Part shown: positions 1-11,541 of the stretch, piece by piece
How the letters are laid out: each line of letters starts with the position of its first letter
Position numbering within the stretch: position 1 is the stretch's first letter
Assembly (NCBI RefSeq): GCF_003666245.1
Contig: NZ_MJLZ01000012.1
Coordinates: 23,137 to 87,136 of the forward strand
DNA: 64,000 nucleotides
Source of the DNA: Brenneria alni
Lineage (GTDB): Bacteria > Pseudomonadota > Gammaproteobacteria > Enterobacterales > Enterobacteriaceae
Reading direction: 5' to 3'
Made by a program: the position numbers and the translations under genes
Notes under the pieces: model-generated
What the model was told of the DNA's origin: nothing
The model's database searches: none
The model's input: the letters and a program-made list of their open reading frames with translations, nothing else

Positions 1-93
1 ACCAGTATCTGTCTGACCCTGATCATGGGGCTGTTGCTGTTTGTTTACTATCGCGCCGCCCGGCTGCTGCACAAAAAAGGGGAGCTAGAATGA
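1..93 (+). CDS. potB: PotB, spermidine/putrescine ABC transporter permease (C-terminal fragment)
   Basis: Only the last 30 codons lie in the window. They encode the end of a transmembrane helix followed by a basic cytoplasmic tail ending KKGELE, like the end of E. coli PotB. The stop codon overlaps the potC start (ATGA), as in the potABCD operon. PotB and PotC form the inner-membrane channel for polyamine import. The assignment rests mainly on the overlap with potC and the short tail match. Confidence 0.8.
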   Translation, partial: TSICLTLIMGLLLFVYYRAARLLHKKGELE

Positions 94-866
94 TAGGTCG
101 CCTGCTGCGCGGCGGATTTATGTCCGTCATTTACGCCTATTTATATATCCCCATCATCATTCTGATCGTGAATTCTTTCAATCAGGCCCGCTTTGGCATC
201 AACTGGCAAGGCTTTACCCTTGACTGGTACCGGCGGCTGCTGAATAACGACAGCCTGCTACAAGCCGCACAGCACTCGCTGACCATGGCCGTCTTTTCGG
301 CCAGTTTTGCCACGCTGATCGGTTCCCTGACCGCTGTTGCGCTCTACCGCTACCGTTTTCGCGGTAAACCTTTTGTCAGCGGTATGCTGTTCGTGGTGAT
401 GATGTCACCGGATATCGTTATGGCGATCTCTCTACTTGTGCTGTTTATGCTGCTGGGGATATCGCTGGGGTTCTGGTCGCTGCTGTTTTCCCACATTACC
501 TTTTGTCTGCCTTTTGTGGTGGTCACCGTCTATTCACGCCTGAAAGGGTTTGATGTACGGATGCTGGAAGCCGCCCGTGATTTGGGGGCCAGCGAGGCGA
601 TCATTTTGCGAAAAATCATTTTGCCGCTGGCAATGCCTGCGGTGGCGGCAGGTTGGTTGTTGAGCTTTACGCTCTCGATGGACGACGTGGTGGTGTCATC
701 ATTCGTCACCGGGCCAGCCTATGAAATCCTGCCGTTGAAAATTTATTCTATGGTTAAAGTCGGTGTATCGCCGGAAGTGAATGCGTTAGCCACTATTCTA
801 CTCATACTGTCATTACTACTGGTGCTGTGCAGTCAGCTTATCCTGCGAGATCGCACCAAAAAATAA
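90..866 (+). CDS. potC: PotC, spermidine/putrescine ABC transporter permease
   Basis: A 258-residue inner-membrane protein with six hydrophobic segments and the binding-protein-dependent permease loop EAARDLGAS at about residues 161-169, which contacts the PotA ATPase. It pairs with PotB to carry spermidine and putrescine into the cytoplasm. Length is close to E. coli PotC (264). The start overlaps the potB stop (ATGA) and the gene is followed 31 bases later by potD, so the three are one operon. Confidence 0.95.
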   Translation: MIGRLLRGGFMSVIYAYLYIPIIILIVNSFNQARFGINWQGFTLDWYRRLLNNDSLLQAAQHSLTMAVFSASFATLIGSLTAVALYRYRFRGKPFVSGMLFVVMMSPDIVMAISLLVLFMLLGISLGFWSLLFSHITFCLPFVVVTVYSRLKGFDVRMLEAARDLGASEAIILRKIILPLAMPAVAAGWLLSFTLSMDDVVVSSFVTGPAYEILPLKIYSMVKVGVSPEVNALATILLILSLLLVLCSQLILRDRTKK

Positions 867-897
867 TATTTACCCTTTGGGAAAGGAGACAAACAAC

Positions 898-1941
898 ATG
901 AAAAAATGGTCACATCTGCTGGCAGCCTGCGCCCTGGTTTTCGGCCTCAACGCGGCCAATGCCAACGATGGGAAAACACTGTACTTTTATAACTGGACTG
1001 AATATGTTCCCCCCGGTTTGCTTGAGCAGTTCACCAAAGAAACCGGAATCAAGGTGATTTACTCTACCTATGAATCCAACGAAAGCATGTACGCCAAGCT
1101 GAAAACCTATCAGGACAGCGCCTACGATCTGATTGTACCTTCTACCTACTTTATTTCCAAAATGAGTAAGGAGGGTATGCTGCAAAAAATCGATACCGGT
1201 AAACTCAGCAACTTTCATCATCTTGACCCAAATTTACTGCACAAATCGTTTGACCCCAATAACGATTACTCCGTCCCTTATATCTGGGGCGCGACGGCCA
1301 TTGGCGTCAACCGCGACGCCATTGATCCTGCCAGCATCAAAAGCTGGGCCGATCTATGGGACAAGCAATACAAAAGTAGCCTGCTGCTGACGGACGACGC
1401 GCGCGAGGTGTTCCAAATCGCCCTGCGTAAACTCGGCTATTCCGCCAATACCACCGATCCGCAGCAGATAGAAGCGGCCTATAAAGAACTACAGAAACTC
1501 ATGCCCAACGTGTTGACGTTCAATTCGGACAATCCGGGTAACCCGTTTATGGAAGGCGAAGTGAACCTGGGCATGGTGTGGAATGGCTCTGCTTATGTGG
1601 CCCGGCAGGCTGGCACGCCGCTGGAAATTATCTGGCCGACAGAAGGCGGTATTTTCTGGATGGATAGCCTGGCTATCCCGGCTAACGCCAAAAACGTTGA
1701 CGGCGCCATGAAAATGATTAACTTCCTGCTGCGACCGGAAATCGCCGCGCAGGTTGCCGAAACAATCGGCTACCCGACGCCTAATCTGGCGGCAAAGAAG
1801 CTGCTGCCGCCAGAGGTTTCAGGTGATAAAACACTGTACCCGGATGAAGAGATAATTAACAACGGTGAATGGCAGAATGATGTTGGTAGTACCGGCACTG
1901 TGTACGAAACCTATTTCCAGCAGTTAAAAGCAGGCCGCTAA
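898..1941 (+). CDS. potD: PotD, periplasmic spermidine/putrescine-binding protein
   Basis: A 347-residue periplasmic solute-binding protein that delivers polyamines to PotB/PotC. The start at 898 was chosen over an upstream in-frame one because a clear AAAGGAG precedes it and it gives a normal signal peptide (MKKWSHLL, hydrophobic core, cleavage near ANA). The mature protein begins with the PotD/PotF-type YFYNWTEYVPPG segment. E. coli PotD has 348 residues. It is the last gene of potABCD and is followed by a strong hairpin terminator. Confidence 0.95.
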   Translation: MKKWSHLLAACALVFGLNAANANDGKTLYFYNWTEYVPPGLLEQFTKETGIKVIYSTYESNESMYAKLKTYQDSAYDLIVPSTYFISKMSKEGMLQKIDTGKLSNFHHLDPNLLHKSFDPNNDYSVPYIWGATAIGVNRDAIDPASIKSWADLWDKQYKSSLLLTDDAREVFQIALRKLGYSANTTDPQQIEAAYKELQKLMPNVLTFNSDNPGNPFMEGEVNLGMVWNGSAYVARQAGTPLEIIWPTEGGIFWMDSLAIPANAKNVDGAMKMINFLLRPEIAAQVAETIGYPTPNLAAKKLLPPEVSGDKTLYPDEEIINNGEWQNDVGSTGTVYETYFQQLKAGR

Positions 1942-2012
1942 TCGTTATTGAAACCTGATCGGCTGGCTGATCTGCCGGTGAGCGGATAGAAAAAAGCCCA
2001 GTCGGCCATCAA

Positions 2013-2043
2013 GAAAAACCCCGGACGCGCCGGGGTTTGGTTT
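2013..2043. terminator. Bidirectional rho-independent terminator between potD and prc
   Basis: A GC-rich stem (ACCCCGG / CCGGGGT) with a 5-base loop, preceded by an A-run and followed by a T-rich run, lies between the convergent potD and prc genes. The A and T runs on either side allow it to serve both strands. Confidence 0.8.
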
Positions 2044-2067
2044 AGGAAAGGGACAATCGATAACTTA

Positions 2068-4080
2068 CTATTTTTCTGCCTGCGCCAGATCCTGCGCAAT
2101 CTTTACCGTTTCATCCAGATAGGGGTCTGGAGCCTGATAATCTTTTGGCAAATCGTCCAGTGATTTCAGCGGTTTCTTCCCTTCTCTGACCAGGCGATCG
2201 TTAATCCGGTTCAGACGCATCGCTTCATCATCGTCACTCTCTTTCTCACGCTGGGCAAGATTGAGGGATACCGTATTACGCTTATCTTTCAGCGCGTTAT
2301 ACCGGGCAATATCCTCTGCGATATATTGAAACTCTGGATCTTTAGCAATACGCTCCTGATGATGCTCATTCAGCGTACTGATAACCGGCTTCAAGTCGCC
2401 GCTTTTCGTGTAGTCAGCCGCTTTGATGCTATCCCACGGCAGTGCGTTGTCCTCGAATTTTTCGCCGGTATCAACCGTTTCGGTTCCGGTAGGCATCATC
2501 ACATCAGGCGTCACCCCCTTCATTTGAGTACTGCCGCCATTAATGCGATAAAACTTCTGAATCGTATACTGAACAGAGCCTAATGACGGCCAGTCAGGGC
2601 GCAACATCTGATCGTAAATTCGATTCAGGGAACGATATTGCTGTACCGTACCTTTACCAAAGGTCGGTTCGCCCACAATCAAGGCCCGGCCATAATCCTG
2701 CATCGCAGCGGCAAAGATTTCAGAAGCAGAGGCACTGAAACGGTCTACCAGCACCACCAGCGGCCCTTTGTAGTAAACCGTGCCGTCTGTATCGCTGTCT
2801 GCGCGGATTTTGCCGTTATTATCACGGATTTGCACCACTGGCCCGCTGGGAATAAACAGCCCGGATAACCCTACCGCTTCGGTCAGTGCGCCGCCGCCGT
2901 TACTCCTCAAGTCAATCACCACGCTGCCGACGTGCTGTTTTTCCAGCTTCTGGAGCTGAACTTTTACGTCATCCGTCAGGCCTACGTAGAATCCTGGAAT
3001 ATCCAATACCCCAACTTTCTCTTTGCCGACATTCTTGACCGACATCTTAACCGCACGATCCTCAAGACGTATGCGCTCACGAGTCAGCGTAACGATACGG
3101 GTTTTGGTGCCTTTGCCCGCAGGCAGAATTTCCAGCCGAACCTTGCTGCCTTTCGGCCCTTTAATCAGCGCAACCACATCATCAAGACGCCAACCGATAA
3201 CATCAACCATCGGTTTCCCGCTCTGACCGACCCCCACCACGCGATCGCCCACCGTAATGTTTTTACTTTTCGCCGCCGGGCCGCCGGGCACCATAGAGTT
3301 AATCACGGTGTAATCGTCATCCATCTGTAATACCGCGCCAATCCCTTCGAGCGACAGGCTCATTTCGGTATTGAACTGTTCGGTATTTCTGGGCGACAAA
3401 TAGCTGGTGTGCGGATCAATTTCCCGCGCAAAGGCGTTCATAATCAGTTGGAAGACATCTTCGCTGTTGCTCTGCGCCAGACGGCGAATCGCAAACTGAT
3501 ATCGCTTGGTCAGCGTTTCCTTGATGTCTTTGTCTTCTTTGCCGGTCAGCTTCAGGCTTAACCAGTCGTATTTGACTTTGGCGTCCCATAGGCGGTTCAG
3601 TTCACTCGCATTTTGCGGCCAGGGCGCTTTTTCGCGATCCAGCTCGATCGTGTCGTTGCCGGTAAAGTCCATCGGTTTTTCCAACAACGACAGCGCATAT
3701 TGATAACGTTCAAAACGCCGTTTCTGCGCCAGATTATACAACGCATAGGGAAGATCCAACTTACCGGATTTCAGCTCATCCCCCAACTGCGTTTTCTTAC
3801 CGGAAAACCGTGCAATATCCGAAGCCAACAACACATTATGGCTGTAGTCCAGCATATTGAGATAACGGGAAAAAATTTTTTCGGAGAAAGCGTCATCCAG
3901 CATAAACTGGCGATAGTGGGAACGCAGAAAGCGCGACGCGACTCTGTCACTTACCGTGGCATGTTGAGGTTCCTGCTGTAACTGAGGAATTTGTTCAACA
4001 CGCGTAATATTTTCATTCGCAAAACTAACACTCGCCAGCAGCAAACCTGCGATAGCGGTCATTCTGGCTAAATTGTTCAT
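2068..4080 (-). CDS. prc: Prc (Tsp), periplasmic tail-specific protease
   Basis: A 670-residue C-terminal-processing protease (E. coli Prc, 682) that trims or degrades periplasmic proteins, including penicillin-binding protein 3 and Spr/MepS in E. coli. The start at 4080 gives a signal peptide (MNNLARMTAIAGLLL...SFA); the longer frame would add 16 unrelated residues. Visible in order are an N-terminal helical domain, a PDZ domain near residues 240-320, and the S41 protease core with the catalytic serine in RFSASASEIF and the lysine in FGKGTVQQ. It lies 19 bases downstream of proQ, as in E. coli. Confidence 0.95.
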   Translation of the reverse strand: MNNLARMTAIAGLLLASVSFANENITRVEQIPQLQQEPQHATVSDRVASRFLRSHYRQFMLDDAFSEKIFSRYLNMLDYSHNVLLASDIARFSGKKTQLGDELKSGKLDLPYALYNLAQKRRFERYQYALSLLEKPMDFTGNDTIELDREKAPWPQNASELNRLWDAKVKYDWLSLKLTGKEDKDIKETLTKRYQFAIRRLAQSNSEDVFQLIMNAFAREIDPHTSYLSPRNTEQFNTEMSLSLEGIGAVLQMDDDYTVINSMVPGGPAAKSKNITVGDRVVGVGQSGKPMVDVIGWRLDDVVALIKGPKGSKVRLEILPAGKGTKTRIVTLTRERIRLEDRAVKMSVKNVGKEKVGVLDIPGFYVGLTDDVKVQLQKLEKQHVGSVVIDLRSNGGGALTEAVGLSGLFIPSGPVVQIRDNNGKIRADSDTDGTVYYKGPLVVLVDRFSASASEIFAAAMQDYGRALIVGEPTFGKGTVQQYRSLNRIYDQMLRPDWPSLGSVQYTIQKFYRINGGSTQMKGVTPDVMMPTGTETVDTGEKFEDNALPWDSIKAADYTKSGDLKPVISTLNEHHQERIAKDPEFQYIAEDIARYNALKDKRNTVSLNLAQREKESDDDEAMRLNRINDRLVREGKKPLKSLDDLPKDYQAPDPYLDETVKIAQDLAQAEK

Positions 4081-4099
4081 GCCCAGGTTGGCCTCCGTA

Positions 4100-4837
4100 T
4101 CAGAACTGCAAATGTTCTGCGCGCACAATCATTGCCATGCCTGAAGCCAACTGCACCCTGACTTCACCTTTGGCAATCTCAAGCACAGTGGCAGCCATAG
4201 CATCTTTGCCGGCTCTGACTTTGATTTCCTGACCGATTTGCAGTTTGGAAACATCCGTAACCGCCACCCGCGGCTGCTGAGGCTCACTGCTGGCAGATTT
4301 TAGCTGACGGGACTGGGCGTTAGCAGGCTGCTGAGAAGGAGATGACGACGGCCGGAAAGCAGGCTTGCGCGGTTTACGCGGCGCGGTATTAGCGGCATCA
4401 CGCTCACGGCGTGGCGCATTTTTACCATTTGCCGGACGATGACGCACTGGTTCGGCGGTTTCTCCCGCTTCACGTTTTTTCGCTTGTTGCTCGGCGCGTT
4501 GGGCCTGAACCCTGGCTTTCGCTTCTTCCAGTTGCTTACGGGCGTGGTCGACATGCTGCTGTTCCAGCTCGCCGCAGGGATTTCCATCCAAATCCACTCG
4601 TTGAGCGCCCAGTTTAACGCCGTACAGATAACGCCAGCTTGAAGTATAGAGCCTCAGCGCAGAACGCAATTGCGTTTTGCTGACGTGATCTGTTTCGGGA
4701 ATGCGTTCAACAAGATCTTGAAAAATACCGATCTTTAACGGTCGAGTTTCACCTTCAGTGGTGAAACAAAGCGGAAACCGCTCTGCCAATAGAGCAATGA
4801 CTTCTTTACTACTGTTCAACTTAGGTTGATTTTCCAT
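4100..4837 (-). CDS. proQ: ProQ, RNA chaperone
   Basis: A 245-residue RNA-binding protein (E. coli ProQ, 232). Residues 1-120 are the FinO-like domain that binds structured RNA, including small RNAs and mRNA 3' ends. A long basic, Q/A/P-rich linker follows, and the last 50 or so residues form the Tudor-like domain ([17 protein letters not shown]...). The gene precedes prc in the conserved proQ-prc pair. ProQ matters for osmotic control of ProP and for many sRNA-mRNA pairs in enterics. Confidence 0.95.
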   Translation of the reverse strand: MENQPKLNSSKEVIALLAERFPLCFTTEGETRPLKIGIFQDLVERIPETDHVSKTQLRSALRLYTSSWRYLYGVKLGAQRVDLDGNPCGELEQQHVDHARKQLEEAKARVQAQRAEQQAKKREAGETAEPVRHRPANGKNAPRRERDAANTAPRKPRKPAFRPSSSPSQQPANAQSRQLKSASSEPQQPRVAVTDVSKLQIGQEIKVRAGKDAMAATVLEIAKGEVRVQLASGMAMIVRAEHLQF

Positions 4838-4921
4838 GAAATTTCCTGATTACAACGGGTGTGCCAACCGGCGCAGGCATGAACAGGCGTCATTATAATG
4901 ACGCCATCAGCAATTGCTACG

Positions 4922-5428
4922 TTATCCTTGTTTCAACGTGAGAGAATTGACAAAAGTCAGCACATCGCTTTCTTCAAGTTGTACACAAAGTGCTGTCACC
5001 GCGGCCTTAAGCCCCTCTTCATCGTCTGCGTCAAACCGTTGATAAACCGTGCTGTCAATATCTAAAACGCCGACCAACTGACCGCTAACCGTCAGCGGCA
5101 GTACAATTTCGGCGTTACTCGCAGCATCGCAGGCAATATGGCCGGGAAACGCATGTACATCACCTACGCGTTGAATCTGATTTTCAGCGATCGCCCGACC
5201 ACATACACCTTTACCTACCGGAATACGGACACAAGCCACCCGTCCCTGAAACGGCCCAAGAAACAGCGAGTCCTGTTCCAGCAGATAAAAACCAACCCAG
5301 TTAACCCCATCCAAACGTTCAAACAGTAATGCGCTGCTGTTTGCCAGGATGGTGATAAAACGATTTTCTCCCGCAATCAGCGAGGATATATCACCCACCA
5401 GATCCCGATAAAATTGTTGTTTTTTCAT
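4922..5428 (-). CDS. msrC: MsrC, free methionine-(R)-sulfoxide reductase
   Basis: A 168-residue GAF-domain enzyme that reduces free L-methionine-(R)-sulfoxide in the cytoplasm (E. coli MsrC/YebR, 165). The three conserved cysteines are visible in VACVRIP, GKGVCGRA and HIACDAASNAEIV. Position upstream of proQ and divergent from letA matches the E. coli chromosome. The 287-base gap to letA must hold both promoters. Confidence 0.93.
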   Translation of the reverse strand: MKKQQFYRDLVGDISSLIAGENRFITILANSSALLFERLDGVNWVGFYLLEQDSLFLGPFQGRVACVRIPVGKGVCGRAIAENQIQRVGDVHAFPGHIACDAASNAEIVLPLTVSGQLVGVLDIDSTVYQRFDADDEEGLKAAVTALCVQLEESDVLTFVNSLTLKQG

Positions 5429-5715
5429 AAAATATTATTCTGTCTTTTTGAGTCTACCCAGCCACATACGCCAAAATAACCATCCGCAAATATCCGCTAC
5501 AGGATGCCATAAGATTTATTCATTAGCGCGAAGAATCATCCTTGTCGAAATATCGGAACCATGCATATCGTGCTATTTACCTATTAATTATATCGTCTAC
5601 AGAGTGTAGTCTCATTTTATGTCGCTCATCATTCCGTTAGGCTATATCGTCGTGCGTTACGCCGTTTTTTATCGACTACACTCATCTGGCTCATGGATCG
5701 TTAACCGCAGGTAAT

Positions 5716-7032
5716 ATGAAAATATATAACATAATGAGTCCTGCACCCTATCCGTCATCAAGGCCGCCCTATGTCGACGGCGCTGTAGCGCCCGCACGGC
5801 CAACAGCACGTTATCACCGTTGCCCTGAATGTGATGCTTTTTTCATGTTACCCATTGTTAAGCGTAACCAAACGGCAAACTGCCCGCGTTGCGATGCAAG
5901 AGTAAGCTCAGGGCGTGACTGGTCCATCTCCCGGCTGGCGGCCATGGCCGTTGCCATGCTGGTGCTGATGCCGTTTGCTTATACCGAACCGTTAATCAGC
6001 ATCCGCCTGCTTGGCGTATCCATTAATGCCAGTCTGTTTGAAGGGATCTGGCAAATTACCCGGCAGGGACACCCGATAACGGCCAGCATGGTCGCTTTTT
6101 GTACTGTCGGTGTGCCGCTGACGCTGGTATTTTCGCTTTTGTATCTGTTTTTCGCGCCGCGCATGGGCATGAATCTGCGCCCGATTCTATTGATGCTGGA
6201 CAGGCTGAAAGAATGGATGATGCTGGATATTTACCTGGTTGGCATGGCGGTTGCCGCCATCAAAGTTCGGGAATTCGCTGATGTTCAGCCAGGCGGCGGC
6301 CTGATTGCCTATCTGGCATTAATGATATTGAGCGTGCTGACGCTTATCCACCTTAATAGCGACCAACTGTGGCAGCGCTTCTACCCGCGAATGCGACCGG
6401 TTATCTCACCCGAACGTTACCGGATATGCATCTTCTGCCATTTTACCAGTTCACCTGATAACCGTGGGCGCTGCCCTCGCTGTCATATTCCGTTACGCTT
6501 GCGGCGTAGGTATAGCCTGCAAAAATCCTGGGCGGCGCTGATTGCCTCAATTATCTTCCTGTTGCCCGCCAACCTGTTGCCTATCTCCATCATTTATGTG
6601 AATGGCGTTCGCACCGAAGACACCATTTTTTCCGGTATTCTGTCTTTGGCATCGGGCAACATTCCTGTGGCGCTGGTGGTGTTTATTGCCAGTATTCTGG
6701 TGCCTTTTACTAAGGTTATTGTACTGTCCGCATTACTGTTAAGTATTCATCTGCGGATTGAGGACGGTCTCATTGCCCGGATGAAGATGCTGCGTATTAT
6801 TCGCTGGATCGGACGCTGGTCAATGCTGGACTTATTTGTCATTGCACTGATGATGTCGCTGGTCAACCGCGATCAATTACTCGCTTTTACTATGGGGCCT
6901 GCGGCTTTCTATTTTGGCACCGCAGTGATTTTAACTATTCTGGCAGTCGAATGGCTGGATAGCCGACTTATGTGGGATAACGATGCAAGAGAAAATACCC
7001 GAAGCGCCAACCGCAGCCACTGTGAAGAATAA
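5716..7032 (+). CDS. letA: LetA (YebS), inner-membrane lipid transport protein
   Basis: A 438-residue polytopic inner-membrane protein of the PqiA family (E. coli LetA, 427). Two zinc-ribbon modules are plain: [10 protein letters not shown]...CPRCDARV near residues 37-62 and [10 protein letters not shown]...CPRCHIPL near 237-260, each followed by a block of four or so membrane helices. LetA works with the MCE tunnel protein LetB to move phospholipids between inner and outer membranes. The downstream letB start lies inside letA by about 50 bases. Confidence 0.93.
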   Translation: MKIYNIMSPAPYPSSRPPYVDGAVAPARPTARYHRCPECDAFFMLPIVKRNQTANCPRCDARVSSGRDWSISRLAAMAVAMLVLMPFAYTEPLISIRLLGVSINASLFEGIWQITRQGHPITASMVAFCTVGVPLTLVFSLLYLFFAPRMGMNLRPILLMLDRLKEWMMLDIYLVGMAVAAIKVREFADVQPGGGLIAYLALMILSVLTLIHLNSDQLWQRFYPRMRPVISPERYRICIFCHFTSSPDNRGRCPRCHIPLRLRRRYSLQKSWAALIASIIFLLPANLLPISIIYVNGVRTEDTIFSGILSLASGNIPVALVVFIASILVPFTKVIVLSALLLSIHLRIEDGLIARMKMLRIIRWIGRWSMLDLFVIALMMSLVNRDQLLAFTMGPAAFYFGTAVILTILAVEWLDSRLMWDNDARENTRSANRSHCEE

Positions 7033-9616
7033 ACGCCGCCTGTCGCCCTTTTGGCTGCTGCCGCTGATTGCCCTGATGATTGCCGGTTGGCTGGTATACA
7101 CCAATCAGCAGGAGCGGGGAGCCACCGTCACCATTGATTTTGTGTCGGCTGATGGCATCGTTGCCGGTCGCACGCCAGTGCGTTATCAGGGAGTGGAAGT
7201 CGGAACGGTGCAAGATATCAAGCTCAGTGATGATTTGCGCACCATACAGGTTGAAGCCAGTATAAAAAGCGACATGGAAGACGCGTTACGTACCGGAACC
7301 CAGTTCTGGCTGGTGACGCCGAAAGCGTCGCTGGCTGGCGTTTCCGGTCTGGATGCGCTGGTCGGCGGTAACTACATTGGCATGATGCCCGGCGAGGGCG
7401 AACCGCAGGCGCATTTTTCCGCACTGGATACCCAGCCCAAATACCGGGTCAATACCGGTGAGTTGCTGATCCATCTGCACGCCGATGATTTAGGTTCCCT
7501 GAGCAATGGCTCATTGGTCTATTATCGCAAAATTCCGGTCGGAAAAGTCTACGATTACACCGTCTCAGCGGATCAGCATGGCGTAATGATTGATGTGCTG
7601 ATCGAACGGCGATTTACCCATCTGGTTAAGAAGAACAGCCGTTTCTGGAACGTATCCGGCTTTAATGCCGACGTGGGCTTGCGCGGCGCCAGGGTGGAAA
7701 TGGAAAATCTGGCGGCACTGGTCAACGGCGCGGTGGCGTTTGATTCACCCGACGACAGCGAAAAAGCCAGCGCGGAGCAATCCTATCGTCTCTATCCCGA
7801 TCTGGCGCAAAGCCAGCGTGGCGTGGTGATTACGCTTGATTTACCGTCCGGGGACGGTCTATCGGAAGGACGCACGCCGCTGATGTATCAGGGACTGGAA
7901 GTCGGGACGCTGAAAAAAATAACCCTCATCCCCGACAGCAGTAAAGTGAGCGGTGAACTGATTATCGATCCGGCGGTGGTGGCGTTAATGCGGGAAGGAA
8001 CGCGTATCGAGCTGACCAAACCGCGGTTATCCCTGAGCGATCTGAATATTCCCCGCCTGCTCAGTGGCCCCACGCTGACGCTCATTCCCGGCGAAGGCGA
8101 ACCGCGTCAGCACTTCACCGTGGTGGACAGCGGGCTGCAACAGTTAACTCAACCCGGCGTTCTGTCCATCCGGCTTAATGCCGCGCAAAGCTACGGTATC
8201 GATAACGGCCAACCGGTGTTGTTGCACGGCGTACAAATTGGTCAGGTGGTGAAACGGACACTGGATGAAGAAGGGGTCGGTTTTACCGTGGCGATTGAGC
8301 CACAGTATCGGCAGCTTCTGCATCGTGACAGTAAATTTGTCGTCAATAGCCGCCTGAATGTCAAAATGGGACTGGATGGCATACAGATGCTGGGGGCCAG
8401 CGCACAGGAGTGGTTTAGCGGCGGCATTCAGGTATTACCCGGCAGCAAAGGCGACGTGCTGCAACATTATCCCCTCTATAGCGATCTCGAAAAGGCGGAA
8501 GAAGGTATCCGGGGCGCCACGCCATCCCCGACATTGACGCTGGTAACCGATCGTCTGCCCGATATTCAGGATGGTTCGATTGTGCTGTACCGCAAGTTTC
8601 AGGTCGGTGAAATCATGCAGATCCGGCCAAAAGCGGATTATTTCGAGGTGGATGTCTATATCCGCCCGGAACACCGCAAACTGTTGACGGATAGCAGCGT
8701 TTTCTGGGCCGAAGGCGGCGCCCGCATCCAGTTAAACACCTCCGGACTAACCGTACAGGCCTCGCCGCTTAACCGCGCCCTTAAAGGCGCCATCAGCTTT
8801 GATAATCTGGAGGGAGCGCCGGAAATCAAAGGCGGCAAGCGGGTTCTTTACAGCAATGAAACCGCAGCACGCGCAGTCGGCAGCCGCATTACCCTGCGAA
8901 CTTTTGATGCCGGTAAACTGGCGCCCGGTATGCCAATCCGCTATCTGGGGATTGATATTGGGCAACTTGACTCACTCAAGCTGTCTGAACAGCATAATGA
9001 AGTGTTGGTGCAGGCGGTGCTTTATCCCGAATATGTCCGCGGATTTGCCCGTGCGGGAACTCGCTTTTCGGTTGTCACCCCGGAAATTTCAGCGGCAGGG
9101 GTTAATCATCTGGAAACCCTGTTCCAGCCCTATATCAATGTTGAACCCGGCGGTGGTGGCGTATCCCGCAGTTTTGAGCTGCAACCGGCAACCATCTCAG
9201 ATTCCCGTTATCAGGATGGTTTAAACATCAGCGTGGACGCGCCGGAAGCCGGTGCATTACAGGTAGGCACGCCCGTGCTGTTCCGGGGAATAGAAGTGGG
9301 AACCGTTACTGGCCTGTCGCTGGGTACGTTGTCTGACCGTATTTCCGTCGCCCTGCGCATCAGTAAGCGCTACCAGCATTTGGTGAGAAACAACTCGGTC
9401 TTTTGGTTGGCTTCCGGCTATAACCTGGAATTTGGCTTGACCGGCGGGGTGATAAAAAGCGGGACGTTCCAGCAGTTTATCCGCGGCGGGATCGCCTTTG
9501 CCACTCCGGCGACCACCCCGCTCGCCCCCAAAGCTCAGGAAGGGAAACATTTCCTGCTGTACAACGAAGAGCCAAAAGAGTGGCGGCAATGGGGTACGGC
9601 GATTCCGACCAACTAA
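6983..9616 (+). CDS. letB: LetB (YebT), MCE-family lipid transport tunnel
   Basis: An 877-residue protein, the same length as E. coli LetB. One N-terminal membrane helix (residues about 21-40) is followed by seven tandem MCE domains, each recognisable by a segment of the type [15 protein letters not shown] or GIDIGQL. In E. coli the seven rings stack into a periplasm-spanning tube for lipids. The gene overlaps letA and shares its operon. Confidence 0.95.
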   Translation: MQEKIPEAPTAATVKNKRRLSPFWLLPLIALMIAGWLVYTNQQERGATVTIDFVSADGIVAGRTPVRYQGVEVGTVQDIKLSDDLRTIQVEASIKSDMEDALRTGTQFWLVTPKASLAGVSGLDALVGGNYIGMMPGEGEPQAHFSALDTQPKYRVNTGELLIHLHADDLGSLSNGSLVYYRKIPVGKVYDYTVSADQHGVMIDVLIERRFTHLVKKNSRFWNVSGFNADVGLRGARVEMENLAALVNGAVAFDSPDDSEKASAEQSYRLYPDLAQSQRGVVITLDLPSGDGLSEGRTPLMYQGLEVGTLKKITLIPDSSKVSGELIIDPAVVALMREGTRIELTKPRLSLSDLNIPRLLSGPTLTLIPGEGEPRQHFTVVDSGLQQLTQPGVLSIRLNAAQSYGIDNGQPVLLHGVQIGQVVKRTLDEEGVGFTVAIEPQYRQLLHRDSKFVVNSRLNVKMGLDGIQMLGASAQEWFSGGIQVLPGSKGDVLQHYPLYSDLEKAEEGIRGATPSPTLTLVTDRLPDIQDGSIVLYRKFQVGEIMQIRPKADYFEVDVYIRPEHRKLLTDSSVFWAEGGARIQLNTSGLTVQASPLNRALKGAISFDNLEGAPEIKGGKRVLYSNETAARAVGSRITLRTFDAGKLAPGMPIRYLGIDIGQLDSLKLSEQHNEVLVQAVLYPEYVRGFARAGTRFSVVTPEISAAGVNHLETLFQPYINVEPGGGGVSRSFELQPATISDSRYQDGLNISVDAPEAGALQVGTPVLFRGIEVGTVTGLSLGTLSDRISVALRISKRYQHLVRNNSVFWLASGYNLEFGLTGGVIKSGTFQQFIRGGIAFATPATTPLAPKAQEGKHFLLYNEEPKEWRQWGTAIPTN

Positions 9617-9702
9617 AATCCGGGCGGTAAACCCGCCCGAGGTTGATAGACTACCTGATAGCATTTTGTGGTAAGCTCCGCCGCTTAATCTTCACTGCCG
9701 TA

Positions 9703-11211
9703 ATGGAACCGCCTAACGTGGCTAAACAGACGCCAGCCCATTTACCCCCGGAGTTTCTCGCTGCCATCCAGGCCATCATGCCCGGCCATCTCTCTATGGA
9801 TGACTTCATTTCCGCCTGTCAACGGCCTTTACGCCGTAGCATCCGGGTGAATACGTTAAAAATCGGCACCGATGAGTTTTTAAAACGGGTGGAACCTTAT
9901 CAGTGGCAGCTTGAGCCTATTCCCTGGTGCAGCGACGGTTTTTGGCTGCTGAACGCCGATGATGAAATAGTGCGATTGGGAAATACGCTGGAACACCTGA
10001 GCGGCCTGTTCTACATCCAGGAAGCCAGCTCCATGCTGCCGGTCAGCGCCCTTTTTCATCATGATACCGCCCCGTGTCACGTATTGGACGTGGCGGCGGC
10101 TCCCGGTTCCAAAACCACGCAAATTGCCGCCAGAATGGAAAATCAGGGAGCCATCATTGCCAATGAATACGCCGCCAGTCGGGTGAAAGTCCTGCACGCC
10201 AACCTCAGTCGCTGCGGCGTCAGCAATACGGCACTGACCCACTTTGACGGACGGGTGTTCGGCGCGGCGTTGCCCGACTATTTCGATGCGATCCTGCTTG
10301 ATGCCCCTTGTTCCGGCGAAGGCGTGGTGCGTAAAGATCCCGCTGCAATGAATCACTGGTCGCCGGAAAGTATCGCCAGCATTGCCGCCACCCAGCAAGA
10401 GCTAATCCTGAGCGCGTTTCACGCCTTAAAACCCGGTGGAGTGATGATCTACTCTACCTGTACGCTGAACACGCAGGAAAATCAGCAGGTGTGCCACTGG
10501 TTGCAACAAACTTTTCCCGATGCCTGCACATTCGAACCCTTGACCGATCTGTTCCCTGACGCCGCGCTTGCCGCAACGGAAGAGGGTTTCTTACACGTTT
10601 TTCCACAGATTTATGACAGCGAGGGCTTTTTCGTGGCGCGTCTGCGTAAAACGGCCAGCGTCCCGCCGCTCCCTGCACCCGGTTACAAAATAGGTAAATT
10701 CCCTTTCTCTGCGCTGAGTGCCAAAGATGGCGCGCCGATCATACAGGCAGCGCAACAACAGGGGCTGACGTGGGAAAACGATCGGCTACAATTATGGCGG
10801 CGCGACAACGAAATCTGGCTTTTCCCCGCCGCGTTGGCCTCCGCTTTTGGGAAAATCCGCTTCTCACGTATTGGTATCAAGCTGGCGGAGCAGTTTCCCA
10901 AAGGCTATCGCTGGCAGCACGAAGCCATCATTGCGCTGGCGAACGCGGATGCCGACCACGCCTACGCACTCAACGTTCGGCAGGCCTGCGAATGGTTTCA
11001 GGGGAAGGACAGCTACCCGGAGCCTGCACCCTCAGCGAATGAACTGCTGCTGACTTATCAGCACTGCCCGGTGGGGCTGGCCAAACGCATCGGCAGCCGG
11101 ATAAAAAACAATTTGCCACGCGAGTTGGTGCGCGACGGCGCCTGTTCCGCCGCACAGGATAGCCGTCAGGATTCTGCACGGCGACAATCAGATGGAGACA
11201 AAACCAACTGA
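9703..11211 (+). CDS. rsmF: RsmF (YebU), 16S rRNA m5C1407 methyltransferase
   Basis: A SAM-dependent RNA (cytosine-5) methyltransferase of the NOL1/NOP2/Sun family that modifies C1407 of 16S rRNA. The SAM-binding segment [14 protein letters not shown] and the two catalytic cysteine motifs, [13 protein letters not shown] and YSTCTLN, are present. A GTG at 9718 is an equally good start and would align better with E. coli RsmF (MAQH...). The protein, about 500 residues, is slightly longer than E. coli RsmF (479) because of a polar C-terminal tail. Confidence 0.92.
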   Translation: MEPPNVAKQTPAHLPPEFLAAIQAIMPGHLSMDDFISACQRPLRRSIRVNTLKIGTDEFLKRVEPYQWQLEPIPWCSDGFWLLNADDEIVRLGNTLEHLSGLFYIQEASSMLPVSALFHHDTAPCHVLDVAAAPGSKTTQIAARMENQGAIIANEYAASRVKVLHANLSRCGVSNTALTHFDGRVFGAALPDYFDAILLDAPCSGEGVVRKDPAAMNHWSPESIASIAATQQELILSAFHALKPGGVMIYSTCTLNTQENQQVCHWLQQTFPDACTFEPLTDLFPDAALAATEEGFLHVFPQIYDSEGFFVARLRKTASVPPLPAPGYKIGKFPFSALSAKDGAPIIQAAQQQGLTWENDRLQLWRRDNEIWLFPAALASAFGKIRFSRIGIKLAEQFPKGYRWQHEAIIALANADADHAYALNVRQACEWFQGKDSYPEPAPSANELLLTYQHCPVGLAKRIGSRIKNNLPRELVRDGACSAAQDSRQDSARRQSDGDKTN

Positions 11212-11308
11212 TAAACAGATCCGGCCTCACTTCTCTGTGATTCTCATCTACAATTGCCTACAGAAGCGATGGAAAAAACCATGCTGTTAACCAGGAATTG
11301 AGGGCGTC

Positions 11309-11500
11309 ATGTTTGCACTGGTGATATTCGTTTGTTATCTCGGCAATGGCTGTGATGAACTGGTGGTGGACGCGTACAATACGGAATCCCAGTGCATCAA
11401 GGCCATGAATGAACAGCGCTTACGCCGCGCCGGGTGTTATCCTATCGAAGAGTTTATTGATGGTTTCTGGCTGCCCGCACAGGAATATGCCGATTTTTAA
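11309..11500 (+). CDS. yebW: YebW, small DUF1482 protein
   Basis: A 63-residue protein matching the YebW/DUF1482 family (FALVIFVCYLGNGCDELVVDAY start; CYPIEEFIDGFW end). It has four cysteines and an N-terminal hydrophobic stretch. Function is unknown. E. coli has yebV between rsmF and yebW; only 97 bases separate them here, so yebV is absent. The gene marks the last core gene of this block before the insertion. Confidence 0.85.
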   Translation: MFALVIFVCYLGNGCDELVVDAYNTESQCIKAMNEQRLRRAGCYPIEEFIDGFWLPAQEYADF

Positions 11501-11541
11501 TCTGCGCCAGCCTCTGTGCATTATGTCTGCCCGACATGCCG

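Noticed and set aside
2326..3981. Several plus-strand open frames opposite prc
   Set aside because: They are antisense shadows of the conserved prc gene, lack ribosome sites and have no recognisable sequence.
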